This document shows positions 1-10,151 of a DNA stretch of 64,000 nucleotides, piece after piece. Every line of letters begins with the position of its first letter. Within the stretch, counting starts at the first letter, position 1. The position numbers and the translations under genes were made by a program. The stretch is from Mycobacterium paraseoulense. Lineage in GTDB: Bacteria > Actinomycetota > Actinomycetes > Mycobacteriales > Mycobacteriaceae. The DNA is taken from positions 1 through 64,000 of the forward strand of contig NZ_AP022619.1 of NCBI RefSeq assembly GCF_010731655.1. Reading direction: 5' to 3'. The notes under the pieces are model-generated. The model had not been told where the DNA came from, did no database searches, and saw only the letters and a program-made list of their open reading frames with translations.

Positions 1-1246
1 CGGCGTGGTTCGCCGAACGCGGCTACGTCAGCGAGGCCGTCGACCACGCGCTGGCGGCGGGGGAGACCGCCCGGGCGGTGGACTTGGTCGAGGACATCCA
101 GACAAGATCGTTGATCAACCAGTCACGCATGACCACCTTCCTCGGCCTCGTCGAGAAGCTGCCCCGCAGCTGGTGATCTCGAGGCCACTGTTGCTCCCCG
201 TGGCCTGGGCGAACATCCTGCTGCACCGCACGCAGGCCACCGAGGCGGCGCTCGATCGCTTCACCGCCGCCCTGGCCAGGGCCGACCTGCCCGAAGCGAG
301 GCGCGCCGAGCTGACGTTGGAAGCGAACGTGGTGCGCGCGGTGGCCGAGATCTACGCCGACCGGATCGACGGGCTGGAGGACCTGCTGGCCGAGGTGATG
401 TCGCGGGCGCAGGAGCTGCGCCCGGTGCTGCCAGGCCGCCGCCATCGCCCTGGCGTTCGCGGCGATTCACCGCTTCGACCTCCCGGCCGCGCAGCTGCTG
501 GTGGGTCGAGCCCTTCAACGAGCAGGTCGGCGCGGTCGGCGCGGTCTACGCCCGCAGCTGGGCGGGCATCGCCGCCCGCCAGCAGCTCGACGTTCCGCTC
601 GCGTTGCGCCGTTTCCGGGAGGCGTTCGAGACCGGGGCCGCGGCGGGGCCCCACTCGTATGCGCCCGGATCGCGGGCGCGGTACTCGGTGAAATGCTCTA
701 TGAGACCGGCGAATTGGACGAGGCGGCGGAGCTACTGGAGGAGAGCTATCACCTCGGCCCCGAACGCTATGTCGTCGGCGCCAAAGCCGCGCAGGGCGAT
801 CGCGAGGCCGCCGCCGGCCGGCTGGACGCGGGCATGGCGGTGGCCGAGAAGCTGCGGTTGCCGCGCCTGGCCGCCGCCATCACCCACGAGCGGGTCAGGC
901 AGGGGCTACCGATCGACCCCGCCGAGGCCGCCCGGCTGCGGGCCGGGGGCGGCATTCCCCGCGCCGGCGACGGCATCGCCACCCTCACCGCCGAACTCGA
1001 CGCCGCCTCCGGCATCCGGCTGCTCGCCCGGAGCCACGCCGGCGACGACCGCGACGAAGCGTGCCGCCGCGCCCTGCTGGCCGGAATCGACCCGCCCGCC
1101 CGGCCGCTGGCCGCCCTGCAAGCCCGCCTGTTGCTCGTCGAAATCCGCACCGCCGCGCGGACGCGCAGGACGACATCGCGGCGGTGCGCGCCCTGTGCAC
1201 CCAGCATGGATTGCCGCGGCTGCTCATCGACGCGGGCCTCGGTTGA
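1..1246 (+). pseudogene. MalT/PknK-type signalling protein, C-terminal part, partial and frameshifted
   Basis: The 5' end lies outside the window. Joining three frames gives a continuous alpha-helical, Ala/Leu/Glu-rich TPR-like sequence of the kind found C-terminal to the ATPase domain in MalT/LuxR-family regulators and in the mycobacterial kinase PknK. It starts with AWFAERGYVSEAVDHAL and ends near 1246. Frame changes fall near 165, 430, 520, 665 and 1155. No LuxR helix-turn-helix precedes the stop, which fits PknK better than a MalT-type activator, but the kinase and ATPase domains cannot be seen. Family membership is fairly safe. Which member it is, and whether it works, are uncertain. Confidence 0.55.
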
Positions 1247-1271
1247 CGGCAGAACACGAAAGGACGGTGGA

Positions 1272-1564
1272 ATGGCAAGCAACCAGGAAGGCATCGGCAT
1301 CCTGAAACTCGAATGCCCGCAAGGCCATCCGGTGGGCCGGATCCTCAAGACGCCCCGCATCAGGCGGTTCAATACGATCCCGGCGCGATGGTGGGGCCTC
1401 GCCGGTTCTGGCCGGATGAAGATGACCAGCCGCAGTTCAACGCGCAGTGCAGGCACTGCGACAAGCCGGTGGGCGACACCACGGCCACGCTGCAGGTGAA
1501 ACTGGCCGAGGTGATCGCGGACGCGTCGGTGACGACCGGGACGGCCACGCTGGCGTATCGGTAG
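1272..1564 (+). CDS. Small zinc-ribbon-like protein, frameshifted
   Basis: This short gene begins MASNQEGIGILKLECP and needs one correction near 1350, where a run of four C read as three restores a single frame to the stop at 1564 (about 96 residues). The joined product has a CPQGH motif near residue 16 and a later CRHCDK motif, together suggesting one Cys/His zinc site. The tail is a hydrophilic helix-strand segment ending in LAYR. It sits 25 bases after the preceding regulator remnant. I do not recognise the family. A metal-binding role is inferred only from the Cys/His spacing. Confidence 0.5.
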
Positions 1565-1613
1565 GTCGCCGCTACGGTAAGAGCGACAGTAGCGACCGAC
1601 CCGGAGGAATCCC

Positions 1614-2446
1614 GTGGCCCAGGTTCCCCACCCAGCAGGACACCCCCGCCCGCCGGAGGGATTGGCTCGGCACGCCATACCTCACCTTCGAGCGCCACGG
1701 GTCGATCGCGGTGTGCACCATCGACCGTCCCGAAGCGCGTAACGCCCTGACTCCCGCGATGTACTTCGGGATCCGTTACGCCGTCGGACGTGTCGTCGAG
1801 GACCCGGACCTGGCCGGGCTCCTCATCACCGGGGCCGGGGACGTTTTCGCGCCCGGAGGTGACATGGGCGGCGGGGGAGCCTCGGACAACTGGATCACCT
1901 TCGGCGGCGCGCTCGGCATGGACGTCACGCCGTTCGACACGGTGCGCACGTCGGCCAAACCCGTCGTCTCCGCGGTCAACGGCCTGTGCCAGGGCGGCGG
2001 ATTCCAGATCGCGTTGTGCAGCGACCTGTCGGTGGTCAGCGACCGCGCCACCTTCCGGGTGCCCGAGCTGTTCCGCGGCTACGCCGACACCTACTACAGC
2101 CAGATGCTCGCCCGGGTCATCGGGCCGGTGCGTACCCGCGACCTGATGTTCACCGGACGGGTGCTGACCGCCGCGGAGGCCCTGGACTGGGGGCTGGTCA
2201 CCCGCGTCGTGCCGCACGACGATCTGCTCGCCGAGGCGAAAGAGCTACTCGCCCAGTGTTGTCGGACCGCACCGCGGGCCCGCGGCGTCATCAAGTCCAG
2301 CATCGACAGCTACCTGGGCCTCTACGACCGCATCGGCATGACCAGCAGCCTGAGCGACGCCGAGGCGCGAGGGCTTCCGCGCCTTCAAGGAGCGCCGCTC
2401 GCCCGACTGGGTGCACCCCGACCTGCGGGTCGAGGGGCGGCTATAA
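1614..2446 (+). CDS. Enoyl-CoA hydratase/isomerase (crotonase) family, frameshifted
   Basis: Crotonase-fold protein predicted to hydrate or isomerise an enoyl-CoA in beta-oxidation. The core reads HGSIAVCTIDRPEARNALTP, then an oxyanion-hole segment (GAGDVFAPGGDMG) and a second glycine-rich segment (NGLCQGGGFQIAL). A strong GGAGGA ribosome site at 1602-1607 points to the GTG at 1614. One base must be dropped near 1619 to join this start to the main frame. A second shift near 2370 moves into the tail FKERRSPDWVHPDL and the TAA at 2444-2446. The stop overlaps the convergent metallo-hydrolase by six bases. Substrate is unknown, but the next genes on this strand form a CoA-thioester degradation cluster. 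Confidence 0.75.
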
Positions 2447-3213
2447 GTCGATCCACTCCCCGTGGGGCGCGACCCGGAGCCGGTCGCCGATCCCGGCCTG
2501 ATCGAACGCCGCGGCGAACTCGTCTTCGCCCTCGGTGAAGTGGGCCCACCCGTCGACGTGGGCCGGTATGACCAACCGGGCGCCCAGAACCTCGGCGGCG
2601 GCGGCCGCGCGCGCGCCGCGGTCAGGGTGAGCGGCCGCCCGCGCTCCTTGGTGGGCACCCGGGCCGCCCCCCGCGAACAGCACCGCGACGTCGACGTCGC
2701 CCGCCCGATCGGCCACGTCCTTGACCACCGCCATCGAGGCGTTGTCGCCACTGAGATACACCGTGGGCAGCCCGGATCCGGACAGCACGAAGCCGGTCAC
2801 CTCGCAGTTGACGTGGCCGCCGCCGTCGCGCTGGCCGTCGGCGGGGCCATGCATCGCCGGAACGGCTTGCACGGCAAGCGATTCGGACAGCTCATAGGTC
2901 TGCCATGGCGCCAGGCCCACCGCCGGCGCCGAGCCGCCCGGCGGCGCCGGGGTGGTGAGCACCAGCGGTGCGCGGGCGTCCGCCGGCCCTCGTCGTCCAG
3001 ATTGTCGGGATGCTGGTCGTGGCTGATCAGCACCGCGTCCACCCGGCCGAGCGCTTCGGCGCTGACGGCGGGACCGCTCAGCTTCGTCAGGTAGGCATGC
3101 ACCCCGGGCGGGTCGAACGTCGGGTCCATCACGATCCGGTGCCCCGCGATGTCGACCACCGTGGTCGGACCGCCCAGCACGCTGATCGCGCAGTCACGCC
3201 GTTGTGCGTCCAC
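2441..3213 (-). CDS. UlaG-like metallo-beta-lactamase-fold hydrolase, frameshifted
   Basis: Zn-dependent hydrolase of the metallo-beta-lactamase superfamily. The N-terminal half has VLGGPTTVVDIAGHRIVMDP followed by the metal motif SHDQHPDNLDD (HxxHxDN variant). The C-terminal half has a second His (AMHGP), YLSGDNA and VIPAHVDGW. The likely start is the GTG at 3213, because GGGGAGG lies six bases upstream; in-frame ATGs at 3228 and 3237 are alternatives. The halves lie in two frames joined near 2975. A pair of opposite shifts between about 2610 and 2680 garbles a short segment whose other frame reads VPTKERGRPLTL. The gene is convergent with the hydratase and divergent from the thiolase. Confidence 0.7.
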
Positions 3214-3331
3214 CGTCGACCTCCCCATTTCGCGCACCGCAGCGTCTAGCCGTCAGCCGCCAAGAATTCTAGGGGCCGGCACGCCCACCCGCCCCGTCGC
3301 GCAATCCATCTTGCTTCTGCCCGCGTCTCCT

Positions 3332-3365
3332 GCTAGACATAAGTGAATATTTCCTAGTCTCTAGC
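3332..3365. promoter_or_regulatory. Inverted repeat upstream of the CoA-degradation operon
   Basis: GCTAGA at 3332-3337 and TCTAGC at 3360-3365 form perfect six-base arms around an AT-rich centre, ending ten bases before the thiolase ATG. This is the only low-GC stretch between the divergent hydrolase and thiolase genes, so it probably contains the promoter. A TetR-type operator is possible because the operon ends with a TetR gene, but the arms are far apart and no known consensus is matched. Confidence 0.3.
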
Positions 3366-3374
3366 GGAGAAATC

Positions 3375-4554
3375 ATGGCTCATCGTGTGCTGGTAGCCGG
3401 TGTCGGGATGATTCCCTTCACCACCCCGAGTCGATCCGAGACATACCAGGGTATGGCCCAAAATGCGGCACAAGCAGCGCTCGCCGACGCGGGCGTCGAG
3501 TACGCGTCGATTCAGCAGGCCTATGTCGGCTATGTGTATGGAGACTCGACATCAGGGCAGTCGGCCTTGTACGGCAGGGGCAGACCGGCATCCCGGTCGT
3601 CAACGTCAACAACAACTGTTCGACCGGTTCGACCGCGCTGTGGTTGGCGCGCCAGGCCATCGAGAACGGTGCGGCCGACTGCGTCCTGGCGTTGGGGTTC
3701 GAGCAGATGCAGCGCGGCGCGCTGGGATCGATGTGACCGACCGGCCCAGCCCGTTCACCCGCTTCGACGACGTCACCCGAGCCGCGCAGGGGTGGGACGA
3801 TGCCGCGCCGATGGCCGCCCAGTATTTCGGTGGTGCCGGCCGCCAGTACGCCGACAAGTACGGCACCGACCCCGCGACGTTCGCCCGGATCTCGGTCAAG
3901 GCGCGCCGGCACGCGAAGAACAATCCCTACGCGGTGTTTCGGGACGAGGTCACCGTCGAGGAGGTGCTGGCATCGCCGCACATCTACGGGCCGCTCACCA
4001 GGCTGCAGTGCTGCCCACCGACCTGCCGCCGCCGCCGCGGTCCTGGTCAGCTCGGAGTTCGCCCGCAAGCGGGGGTTGTCGCCGCAGGTCGCCATCAAGG
4101 CTCAGGCGATGACGACGGACTTTCCCTCCACCTTCGAAGGCGCAGACATGATCAAGGTCGTGGGCTACGACATGGCCAAGGCTGCTGCGGATCAGGTCTA
4201 CGAAGCCTCGGGTGTGGCGCCGGAAGACATCCGGGTCGTGGAACTGCACGACTGTTTCACCGCCAACGAATTGCTCACGTACGAAGGCCTGGGCCTGACT
4301 CCAGAGGGCACCGCGGAGAAATTCATCCTCGACGGCGACAACACCTACGGGGGGCGCGTGGTGACCAACCCGTCGGGCGGACTGCTTTCCAAGGGACACC
4401 CCCTCGGGGCGACGGGCCTTGCGCAGTGCGCCGAATTGGTGTGGCAGCTACGCGGTCAGGCGGGGGCACGGCAGGTCGACGATGTCAGCGTGGCGCTGCA
4501 ACACAACATCGGACTGGGTGGGGCGTGGTCACCCTCTACGAGAAGGTCGCGTGA
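3375..4554 (+). CDS. SCPx-type thiolase / lipid-transfer protein (Ltp1-like), frameshifted
   Basis: Thiolase-superfamily enzyme resembling M. tuberculosis Ltp1 (Rv2790c). Visible landmarks are [28 protein letters not shown], the nucleophile segment [22 protein letters not shown] with the catalytic His, and [20 protein letters not shown]. Such enzymes cleave or condense beta-ketoacyl-CoA, often sterol or branched side chains. The reading frame changes near 3575, 3715, 4015 and 4523, each by one base; corrected, it is a full-length protein of roughly 390 residues. The stop TGA overlaps the next start (GTGA), showing translational coupling to the MaoC gene. Confidence 0.8.
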
Positions 4555-5015
4555 CCGTGGCGATCGACAAGGCCGTCATCGGAACCACCCTGCCGACCAC
4601 CATGCTGACCGTCGAACGAGCGCGGCTGCGCTTCTTCGCCAAGGCGATCGGCGAGACCGACCCGGTCTACACCGATGTCGAAGCCGCCAAAGCGGCCGGC
4701 CACCCGGATATTCCGGCGCCCCCCACCTTCCTGTTCTCGGTCGAACTGGAGAACCCGGACCCGTTCGCGTTCCTCGCATCGCTGGGCGTCGACCTGCGGA
4801 TGGTTCTGCACGGCGAGCAGTCCTTCACCTACCACGCGATCGCCTACCCCGGTGACGAACTCGTCGCCACGCCGCGCATCACCGACGTCTACGCCAAAAA
4901 GGGCGGCGCGCTCGAATTCGTGGTCAAGGAGACCGCGATCACCCGCGCCGACGGAACGGCGATCGCCGAACTGCAATCGGTCATCGTCATCCAGAACCTC
5001 GGAGTCACACCATGA
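4551..5015 (+). CDS. MaoC-like / FAS1-type dehydratase N-terminal hot-dog protein
   Basis: A 154-residue hot-dog protein with the FAS1-like dehydratase N-terminal signature ([15 protein letters not shown], then [14 protein letters not shown]). Where active MaoC hydratases have Asp-x4-His, this protein lacks the His, so it is probably the non-catalytic, substrate-binding half of a heterodimer with the next gene, as in HadA-HadB or ChsH1-ChsH2. The GTG start at 4551 overlaps the thiolase stop and the TGA overlaps the next ATG at 5012. It should act on the trans-2-enoyl-CoA made by the acyl-CoA dehydrogenase downstream. Confidence 0.8.
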   Translation: MTVAIDKAVIGTTLPTTMLTVERARLRFFAKAIGETDPVYTDVEAAKAAGHPDIPAPPTFLFSVELENPDPFAFLASLGVDLRMVLHGEQSFTYHAIAYPGDELVATPRITDVYAKKGGALEFVVKETAITRADGTAIAELQSVIVIQNLGVTP

Positions 5016-5422
5016 CACTCGCCGAATCCGTAACCGTCGGCACCGAACTGCCACCGCTGAACGTGGCACCGATCTCACGGCTGACGCTGGCGTTGTTCGC
5101 CGGCGCTTCGGGCGACCACAACCCGATGCACGTCGACCTCGACGCCGCCAAGTCGGTCGGCCTGCCGGACGTGTTCGCTCACGGAATGCTGTCCATGGCC
5201 TACCTGGGCCGGCTGCTGACGAACTGGGTTCCCCAGCAGCGCATCCGCGCCTATCGGGTCCGTTTCGTGGCGATCACCCCGGTGCATGGCGAACCGACCT
5301 GCACCGGCCGGGTCACGCACATCGACGACGTCGACGGCGAACGGCGCGCCACCGTCGAACTGGCCGTGCGGCTCCCCGACGGCACCACCACCCTCACCGG
5401 CGACGCCGTTGTCGCCCTATAA
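5012..5422 (+). CDS. MaoC-like (R)-specific enoyl-CoA hydratase
   Basis: A 136-residue hot-dog hydratase carrying the hydratase-2 motif GASGDHNPMHVD, with the predicted catalytic pair Asp35 and His40. It follows with the conserved FAHGMLSMAYLG helix. It overlaps the previous hot-dog gene by four bases (ATGA), so the two are expected to form an alpha/beta heterodimer that hydrates an enoyl-CoA. The two genes plus thiolase, SDR and acyl-CoA dehydrogenase supply a full beta-oxidation turn, a layout typical of steroid or branched-acid catabolism in actinobacteria. Confidence 0.85.
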   Translation: MTLAESVTVGTELPPLNVAPISRLTLALFAGASGDHNPMHVDLDAAKSVGLPDVFAHGMLSMAYLGRLLTNWVPQQRIRAYRVRFVAITPVHGEPTCTGRVTHIDDVDGERRATVELAVRLPDGTTTLTGDAVVAL

Positions 5423-5440
5423 CCGAAGGCGCTTTCGAAC

Positions 5441-6241
5441 ATGGGAACTCTGGACAACAAGGTCGCGATCGTGTCCGGTTCTGGCCGCGGCATCGGGCGC
5501 GAAATCGCCGTCAAGCTGGCCTCCGAAGGGGCCCACGTCGTGGTGACCTCGACGCCGACCCGCTGCGGAGACGCTCGCCGCCATCGAGGCGGTCGGCGGT
5601 CACCTGCATCGGCAGTGTCACCGACGCCGGCTTCGCAAAGCGGTTCGTGCAAACGGCCGTCGACACCTTCGGCGGCCTGGACATCATCGTCAACAACGCC
5701 GGTTACACCTGGGATTCGGTGATCCAGAAGATGACCGACGAACAGTGGGACGCGATTTTGGACGTCCACCTCAAGGCGCCCTTTCACATCCTGCGCGCCG
5801 CGCAGCCTGTCATCAGCGGACTGGTCAAGCAGGCCAAGGCGTCCGGCGAGCCGGTGCCGTGCCGCAAGGTTGTCAACATCTCCTCGCTGGCCGGCGTGGG
5901 CGGCAACGCCGGACAGGCCAACTACGCTTCGGCCAAGGCCGGCATCCTCGGCCTCACCAGGCCCTCGCCAAGGAGTGGGGCCGCTACAACGTCACCGTCA
6001 ACGCGGTGGCGTTCGGATTCATCAAGACTCGGCTCACCGAGGTGTCAGCGGGTGGCGGCAAGATCACCGTGCAAGGCAGGGAGATTCAGGTTGGGGTCAA
6101 CCCGGATCTGCTCGCCGCGATGGAACAGTTGATCCCACTGGGACGGGCCGGCACCCCGGCCGAAGCCGCGGGCGCGGTCTACCTGAATCGGACTACGTCA
6201 GCGCGCAGACCCTGGTCTGCGGCGGCGGAGTCAACATCTAG
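5441..6241 (+). CDS. Short-chain dehydrogenase/reductase (FabG-like), frameshifted
   Basis: Classical SDR. The NAD(P)-binding motif is SGSGRGIGREIA near residue 13, followed by NNAGYTWD and the catalytic VNISSLAGVGGNAGQANYASAKAG (Ser, Tyr-x3-Lys), ending TLVCGGGVNI. It probably oxidises the beta-hydroxyacyl-CoA made by the MaoC pair. Frame changes near 5555, 5965 and 6185 interrupt the sequence; joined, it is about 266 residues. It lies 18 bases after the hydratase and seven before the acyl-CoA dehydrogenase, in one operon. Confidence 0.8.
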
Positions 6242-6247
6242 GAGAAG

Positions 6248-7393
6248 ATGTGGGCGCACCGATCGCCATGGGTCGACGATGAGGTCGCCGACCTCAAACA
6301 CATGGCGATCAAGTTCTTCGAGGCCGAGGCCGTTCCGAACCGGGAACGCTGGGAGCGGCAAAAGTGCGTCGACCGTGAGTTCTGGTTGGCCGCGGGTCGA
6401 TTGGGGCTGTTGTGCGCATCGATTCCGGAAGAGTACGGCGGGGGCGGCGGAACGCTGGCCCACGATTTCGCCATCCTCGAGGCGCAGGCCGAATGCGGCG
6501 ACAGCGGATTCGGCAACCAGGTGCACAGCGGCCTGGTGGCGCATTACCTGCTCGCCTACGGCACGGAGGAACAGAAACAGCGGTGGCTGCCCAAGATGGC
6601 GACCGGCGAATACATCGGCGCGATCGCGATGTCGGAGCCCGGGGGCGGCTCGGACCTCAAAGCCCTGCGCACCACCGCGATCCGAGACGGTGACCACTAC
6701 CGACTGAACGGGTCCAAGACGTTCATCTCCAACGGCGCCAGCGCGGACCTGATCGTGCTCGTGGTCAAGACCGAACCCGCGGCCGGCGCCAAGGGCGTCT
6801 CCCTGCTCGTCCTGGAAACCGCCGGTGCGCAGGGCTTCCGAGTCGGGCGCGTGCTGGACAAACTGGGCATGAAAGCTCAGGACACGGCGGAGCTGTTCTT
6901 CGACGACGTGCGGGTCCCCGCCGGCAACCTGCTGGGCGAGGAAGGCGCCGGCTACGGCTACGCGATGAAGCAGCTCGCCCACGAGCGCTTGATCATCGCC
7001 ATCATCGGCGTGTCGACGCTGGAAACCGCCGTCGCCGAAACCATTGCCTACACCAAGCAGCGTCACGCCTATGGGGCGCCACTGTTTTCCATGCAGCACA
7101 TCAGGTTCGAACTCGCGGACTGCGCGACCATCGCAAGAGTGGCGCGAACCTTCGTCGACGACTGCATCGTCAAGCACCTGCGCGGCGAACTCGACGCCGC
7201 GACGGCGTCGATGGCCAAGGCGTGGGTTACCGACATGCAATGTGCGGTCATCGACCGGTGCTTGCAGCTGTTCGGCGGATACGGCTACATGCTGGAATAC
7301 CCGATCACCCGGATGTACGCCGACTCGCGCGTCCAGAAGATCTATGCCGGCACCAACGAAGTCATGAAGGAACTGGTCGCGCGTTCGCTGTGA
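6248..7393 (+). CDS. Acyl-CoA dehydrogenase
   Basis: Intact 381-residue FAD-dependent acyl-CoA dehydrogenase. It shows the FAD/substrate-binding segment AIAMSEPGGGSDLKAL, the middle domain NGSKTFISNG, and the C-terminal signature QLFGGYGYMLEYPITRMYAD. The end IYAGTNEVMKELVARSL is typical of the family, with the Glu of YAGTNE in the usual catalytic-base region. The enzyme introduces the 2,3-double bond that the adjacent MaoC hydratase would use. It starts seven bases after the SDR stop behind GGAGAAG. Confidence 0.9.
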   Translation: MWAHRSPWVDDEVADLKHMAIKFFEAEAVPNRERWERQKCVDREFWLAAGRLGLLCASIPEEYGGGGGTLAHDFAILEAQAECGDSGFGNQVHSGLVAHYLLAYGTEEQKQRWLPKMATGEYIGAIAMSEPGGGSDLKALRTTAIRDGDHYRLNGSKTFISNGASADLIVLVVKTEPAAGAKGVSLLVLETAGAQGFRVGRVLDKLGMKAQDTAELFFDDVRVPAGNLLGEEGAGYGYAMKQLAHERLIIAIIGVSTLETAVAETIAYTKQRHAYGAPLFSMQHIRFELADCATIARVARTFVDDCIVKHLRGELDAATASMAKAWVTDMQCAVIDRCLQLFGGYGYMLEYPITRMYADSRVQKIYAGTNEVMKELVARSL

Positions 7394-7415
7394 CCGCGGT
7401 CCCCGCACGGAGAAA

Positions 7416-8958
7416 ATGTATGTGACACAGTCGCTTCACCGCATGCTCCAGCAGTGTCCGGACATGCCGCTGACGGTGTTCGCCGATCGCCGGCGTACGG
7501 TGCGCCAATCGGCCGATCGCATCGCGCGGCTGGCCGGCGCTCTGCGGGCGCGGGGCGTGCGCCGCGGCGAGCGGGTGGCCTTCTTGGGCCTGAACTCCGA
7601 CCGCTATCACGAGTACATGTACGCGGTGCCATGGGCTGACGCGGCCGTGAACCCGGTCAACATCCGCTGGAGCCCGGCCGAAATCGCCTACTCGCTACGG
7701 GATTCAGAAACCACCGTGCTGCTCGTCGACGATGCGTTCGCCGCCACCGTCCCGCAGGTGGAGGCCGCGGGCGCCGAGCTGTCGACGATCGTCTACTGCG
7801 GCGAGGGCCCCCCGCCGGGGATGCTCGACTACGAATCGCTGATCGACAGCGCGCGGCCGATCCCCGACCCACGACGCGGTGGGGACGAGCTTTACGGCAT
7901 CTTCTACACCGGCGGCACCACCGGGCATCCCAAGGGAGTGATGCTCAGCCATAACAACGTGATGACCTCCGCGCTGGGCTGCCTGGCCACCGGCCGGTTC
8001 CTCACCGACCACGGCCGAATCCTGCACGCCGCGCCCCTGTTTCATCTGGCGGCGATCGGCATGTGGATCGCCGGCAACGTCGCGGGATCAACCCACGTGA
8101 TGGTGCCGTCGTTCACCCCCGGCGGCGTGGCCGAAGCGATCAGCAACCATCACGTCACCGACGTGTTGCTGGTACCGACGATGATCCAGATGCTGATCGA
8201 CCACCCGGACTGCGCCGGGTTCGACCTCACCTCGCTGCGCCACCTCATCTACGGGGCCTCACCGATCTCCGAAGCGCTTGTCGACCGTGCCCAAAAGGCG
8301 TTTCCGAACACCGGTTTGGCGCAGGCGTACGGGATGACCGAGCTGGCCCCGGCGGCCACCTTCCTCGCGCCGGCCGACCATGACAACCCGGCACTGCAGC
8401 GATCCGCCGGCCGGGCCCTCCTCATGTCGAAGTGCGGGTCGTGGACCCGAACGGCGACGAGGTGCCGGCGGGTGAGATCGGGGAAGTCATCGTGCGCGGC
8501 GACAACGTCATGCTCGGCTACTGGAACCGGCCCGCCGAGACGGCCGCCACGGTTCGCGACGGCTGGATGCACACTGGTGACGTGGCGCGCATGGACGAGC
8601 AGGGCTACTTGTTCATCATCGACCGTCTCAAAGACATGATCATCACGGGCGGCGAGAACGTCTACTCGGCCGAGGTCGAGAACGCCCTCGCCGGCCACCC
8701 ACGGTCGCCGCCTCGGCGGTCATCGGCGTGCCCGACGATCAATGGGGCGAACGGGTCCACGCCGTCATCGTGTCGCGTCCGGGGAGCAATCCGACCGAGG
8801 AATCGATACGGGAGCACTGCCGGGAACTCATCGCCGGGTATAAGGTGCCGCGCAGCATGGAATTCGTCACCGAGCTACCCATTTCCGGCGCGGGTAAGGT
8901 CCTCAAACGTGAGCTGCGCGAACGCTATCGGGCCCCGTGGACAGTCGATAATGGGTAG
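7416..8958 (+). CDS. Acyl-CoA synthetase / fatty-acid-CoA ligase (FadD family), frameshifted
   Basis: ANL-superfamily ligase that activates a carboxylic acid through an acyl-adenylate. Visible motifs are the P-loop YTGGTTGHPKGV, the AYGMTELAPAA region, HTGDVARMDEQGYLFIIDRLKD and the C-terminal lysine segment SGAGKVLKRELRE. Frame changes near 8420 and 8700 are each explained by one missing C in a run of Cs. The ATG at 7416 is only three bases from GGAG, so the in-frame GTG at 7422 may be the real start. It completes the operon's activation step and overlaps the double-TetR gene by eight bases. Confidence 0.85.
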
Positions 8959-10144
8959 TGAGCGGCGATCCCTGTCGAGTCCACCCGCCAGAGGGACGCG
9001 GCCCGGGAACCGGCGCCAGTTGATCATCGATGCGGCGGCCACCCTGTTCTCCGACCAGGGATACGGCAATGTCTCGATGAGCGATGTCGCCGACGCTGTG
9101 GCTGTCGGCGCGTCGGCGCTGTACCGGCACTTCCCGAGCAAACAGGCCCTATTGGCGACGGTGATTGAGGATGCGCTCGGCACTTTGGACCAGGCATTGA
9201 AGGGGGCCGACGCCTCCGCCGACCTGGCCGCCGTCCTGGCCCGACTGGTGCAGGATCACCGCACCGTGGGCGTGTTGTGGCGGCGTGAAGGCCGTCACCT
9301 CAGGGAGCAGGACCGGAAACGACTGCAGCGGGTCGCCCGACAGATCGGCGATCGACTCGCTCAACATATTCGATACCGGCGACCGGACCTGGGGGCCGCG
9401 CAGGCCGACCTGCTGGCATGGTGTGCGCTCGGCATCGCGAATAGCATTTCATTCCATCGCCTTTCGATGCCCGAGCCGGGCTTTTCGGCGCTCTTGGCCG
9501 GGTTGATCGCGGTACCGCTCGGTGCCGGCGCCGAGCTTCGCGGGGAGGCGGGCGGCGGTGAGTCGGGCGGCGCGCTGGTCGCCCGCTCACGACGGGAGGC
9601 GATCCTGTCCGCGGGTGCCGCGCTGTTCGCCCAGCGGGGGTTCACGGGGGTCAGCGTCGATGACATCGGCACCGCTGTGGGCATCGCCGGACCCAGCGTC
9701 TACAACCACTTCGCCGCCAAGACCGACATCCTGGTAGCGGCCATGTTCCGCGGCAACGAACTGCTCTGGGCGAACTTCAATCGCGCCGTCGCCGACGCCC
9801 CCGACGTCGCCGGAGCCCTGCGCCGCGTGGTGCTCAGCTATCAGACCTTTGCGTTTGCCAATCCGGACATCGTCGAATTGCTCATTACCGAGGCGGCTCA
9901 ACTCCCAGAGTCCGACAGTCACAGTGTCCGGAGCGCGCAGCGCGCCTATATCGACGAATGGGTCCACCTGGCGCGACAACTGAATCCCAGCTGGACGGTT
10001 ACCGAGGCGCGGATCCGCGTGCAGGCGGCCCAGATGATGATCAACGACGTGGTGGTGATGCCGCGGTTGCGGAGCCTTCCGGGAGTCCGGACCGTCTTGG
10101 CCGACATCGCGGTGGCGTTGCTGGCTGCGCCATCGACGGAGTGA
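8951..10144 (+). CDS. Tandem double-TetR transcriptional regulator
   Basis: One uninterrupted 397-residue frame contains two complete TetR units. The first helix-turn-helix is at about residues 22-70 (SMSDVADAVAVGASALYRHF) and the second at about 211-262 (SVDDIGTAVGIAGPSVYNHF), each followed by its own ligand-binding helices. The start overlaps the FadD stop, so the regulator is the last gene of the CoA-degradation operon and probably its repressor. Most TetR proteins are about 200 residues and dimerise; a fused tandem may bind asymmetric or paired operators. Convergent with the next FadD gene. Confidence 0.85.
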   Translation: MGSERRSLSSPPARGTRPGNRRQLIIDAAATLFSDQGYGNVSMSDVADAVAVGASALYRHFPSKQALLATVIEDALGTLDQALKGADASADLAAVLARLVQDHRTVGVLWRREGRHLREQDRKRLQRVARQIGDRLAQHIRYRRPDLGAAQADLLAWCALGIANSISFHRLSMPEPGFSALLAGLIAVPLGAGAELRGEAGGGESGGALVARSRREAILSAGAALFAQRGFTGVSVDDIGTAVGIAGPSVYNHFAAKTDILVAAMFRGNELLWANFNRAVADAPDVAGALRRVVLSYQTFAFANPDIVELLITEAAQLPESDSHSVRSAQRAYIDEWVHLARQLNPSWTVTEARIRVQAAQMMINDVVVMPRLRSLPGVRTVLADIAVALLAAPSTE

Positions 10145-10151
10145 GGAACGC

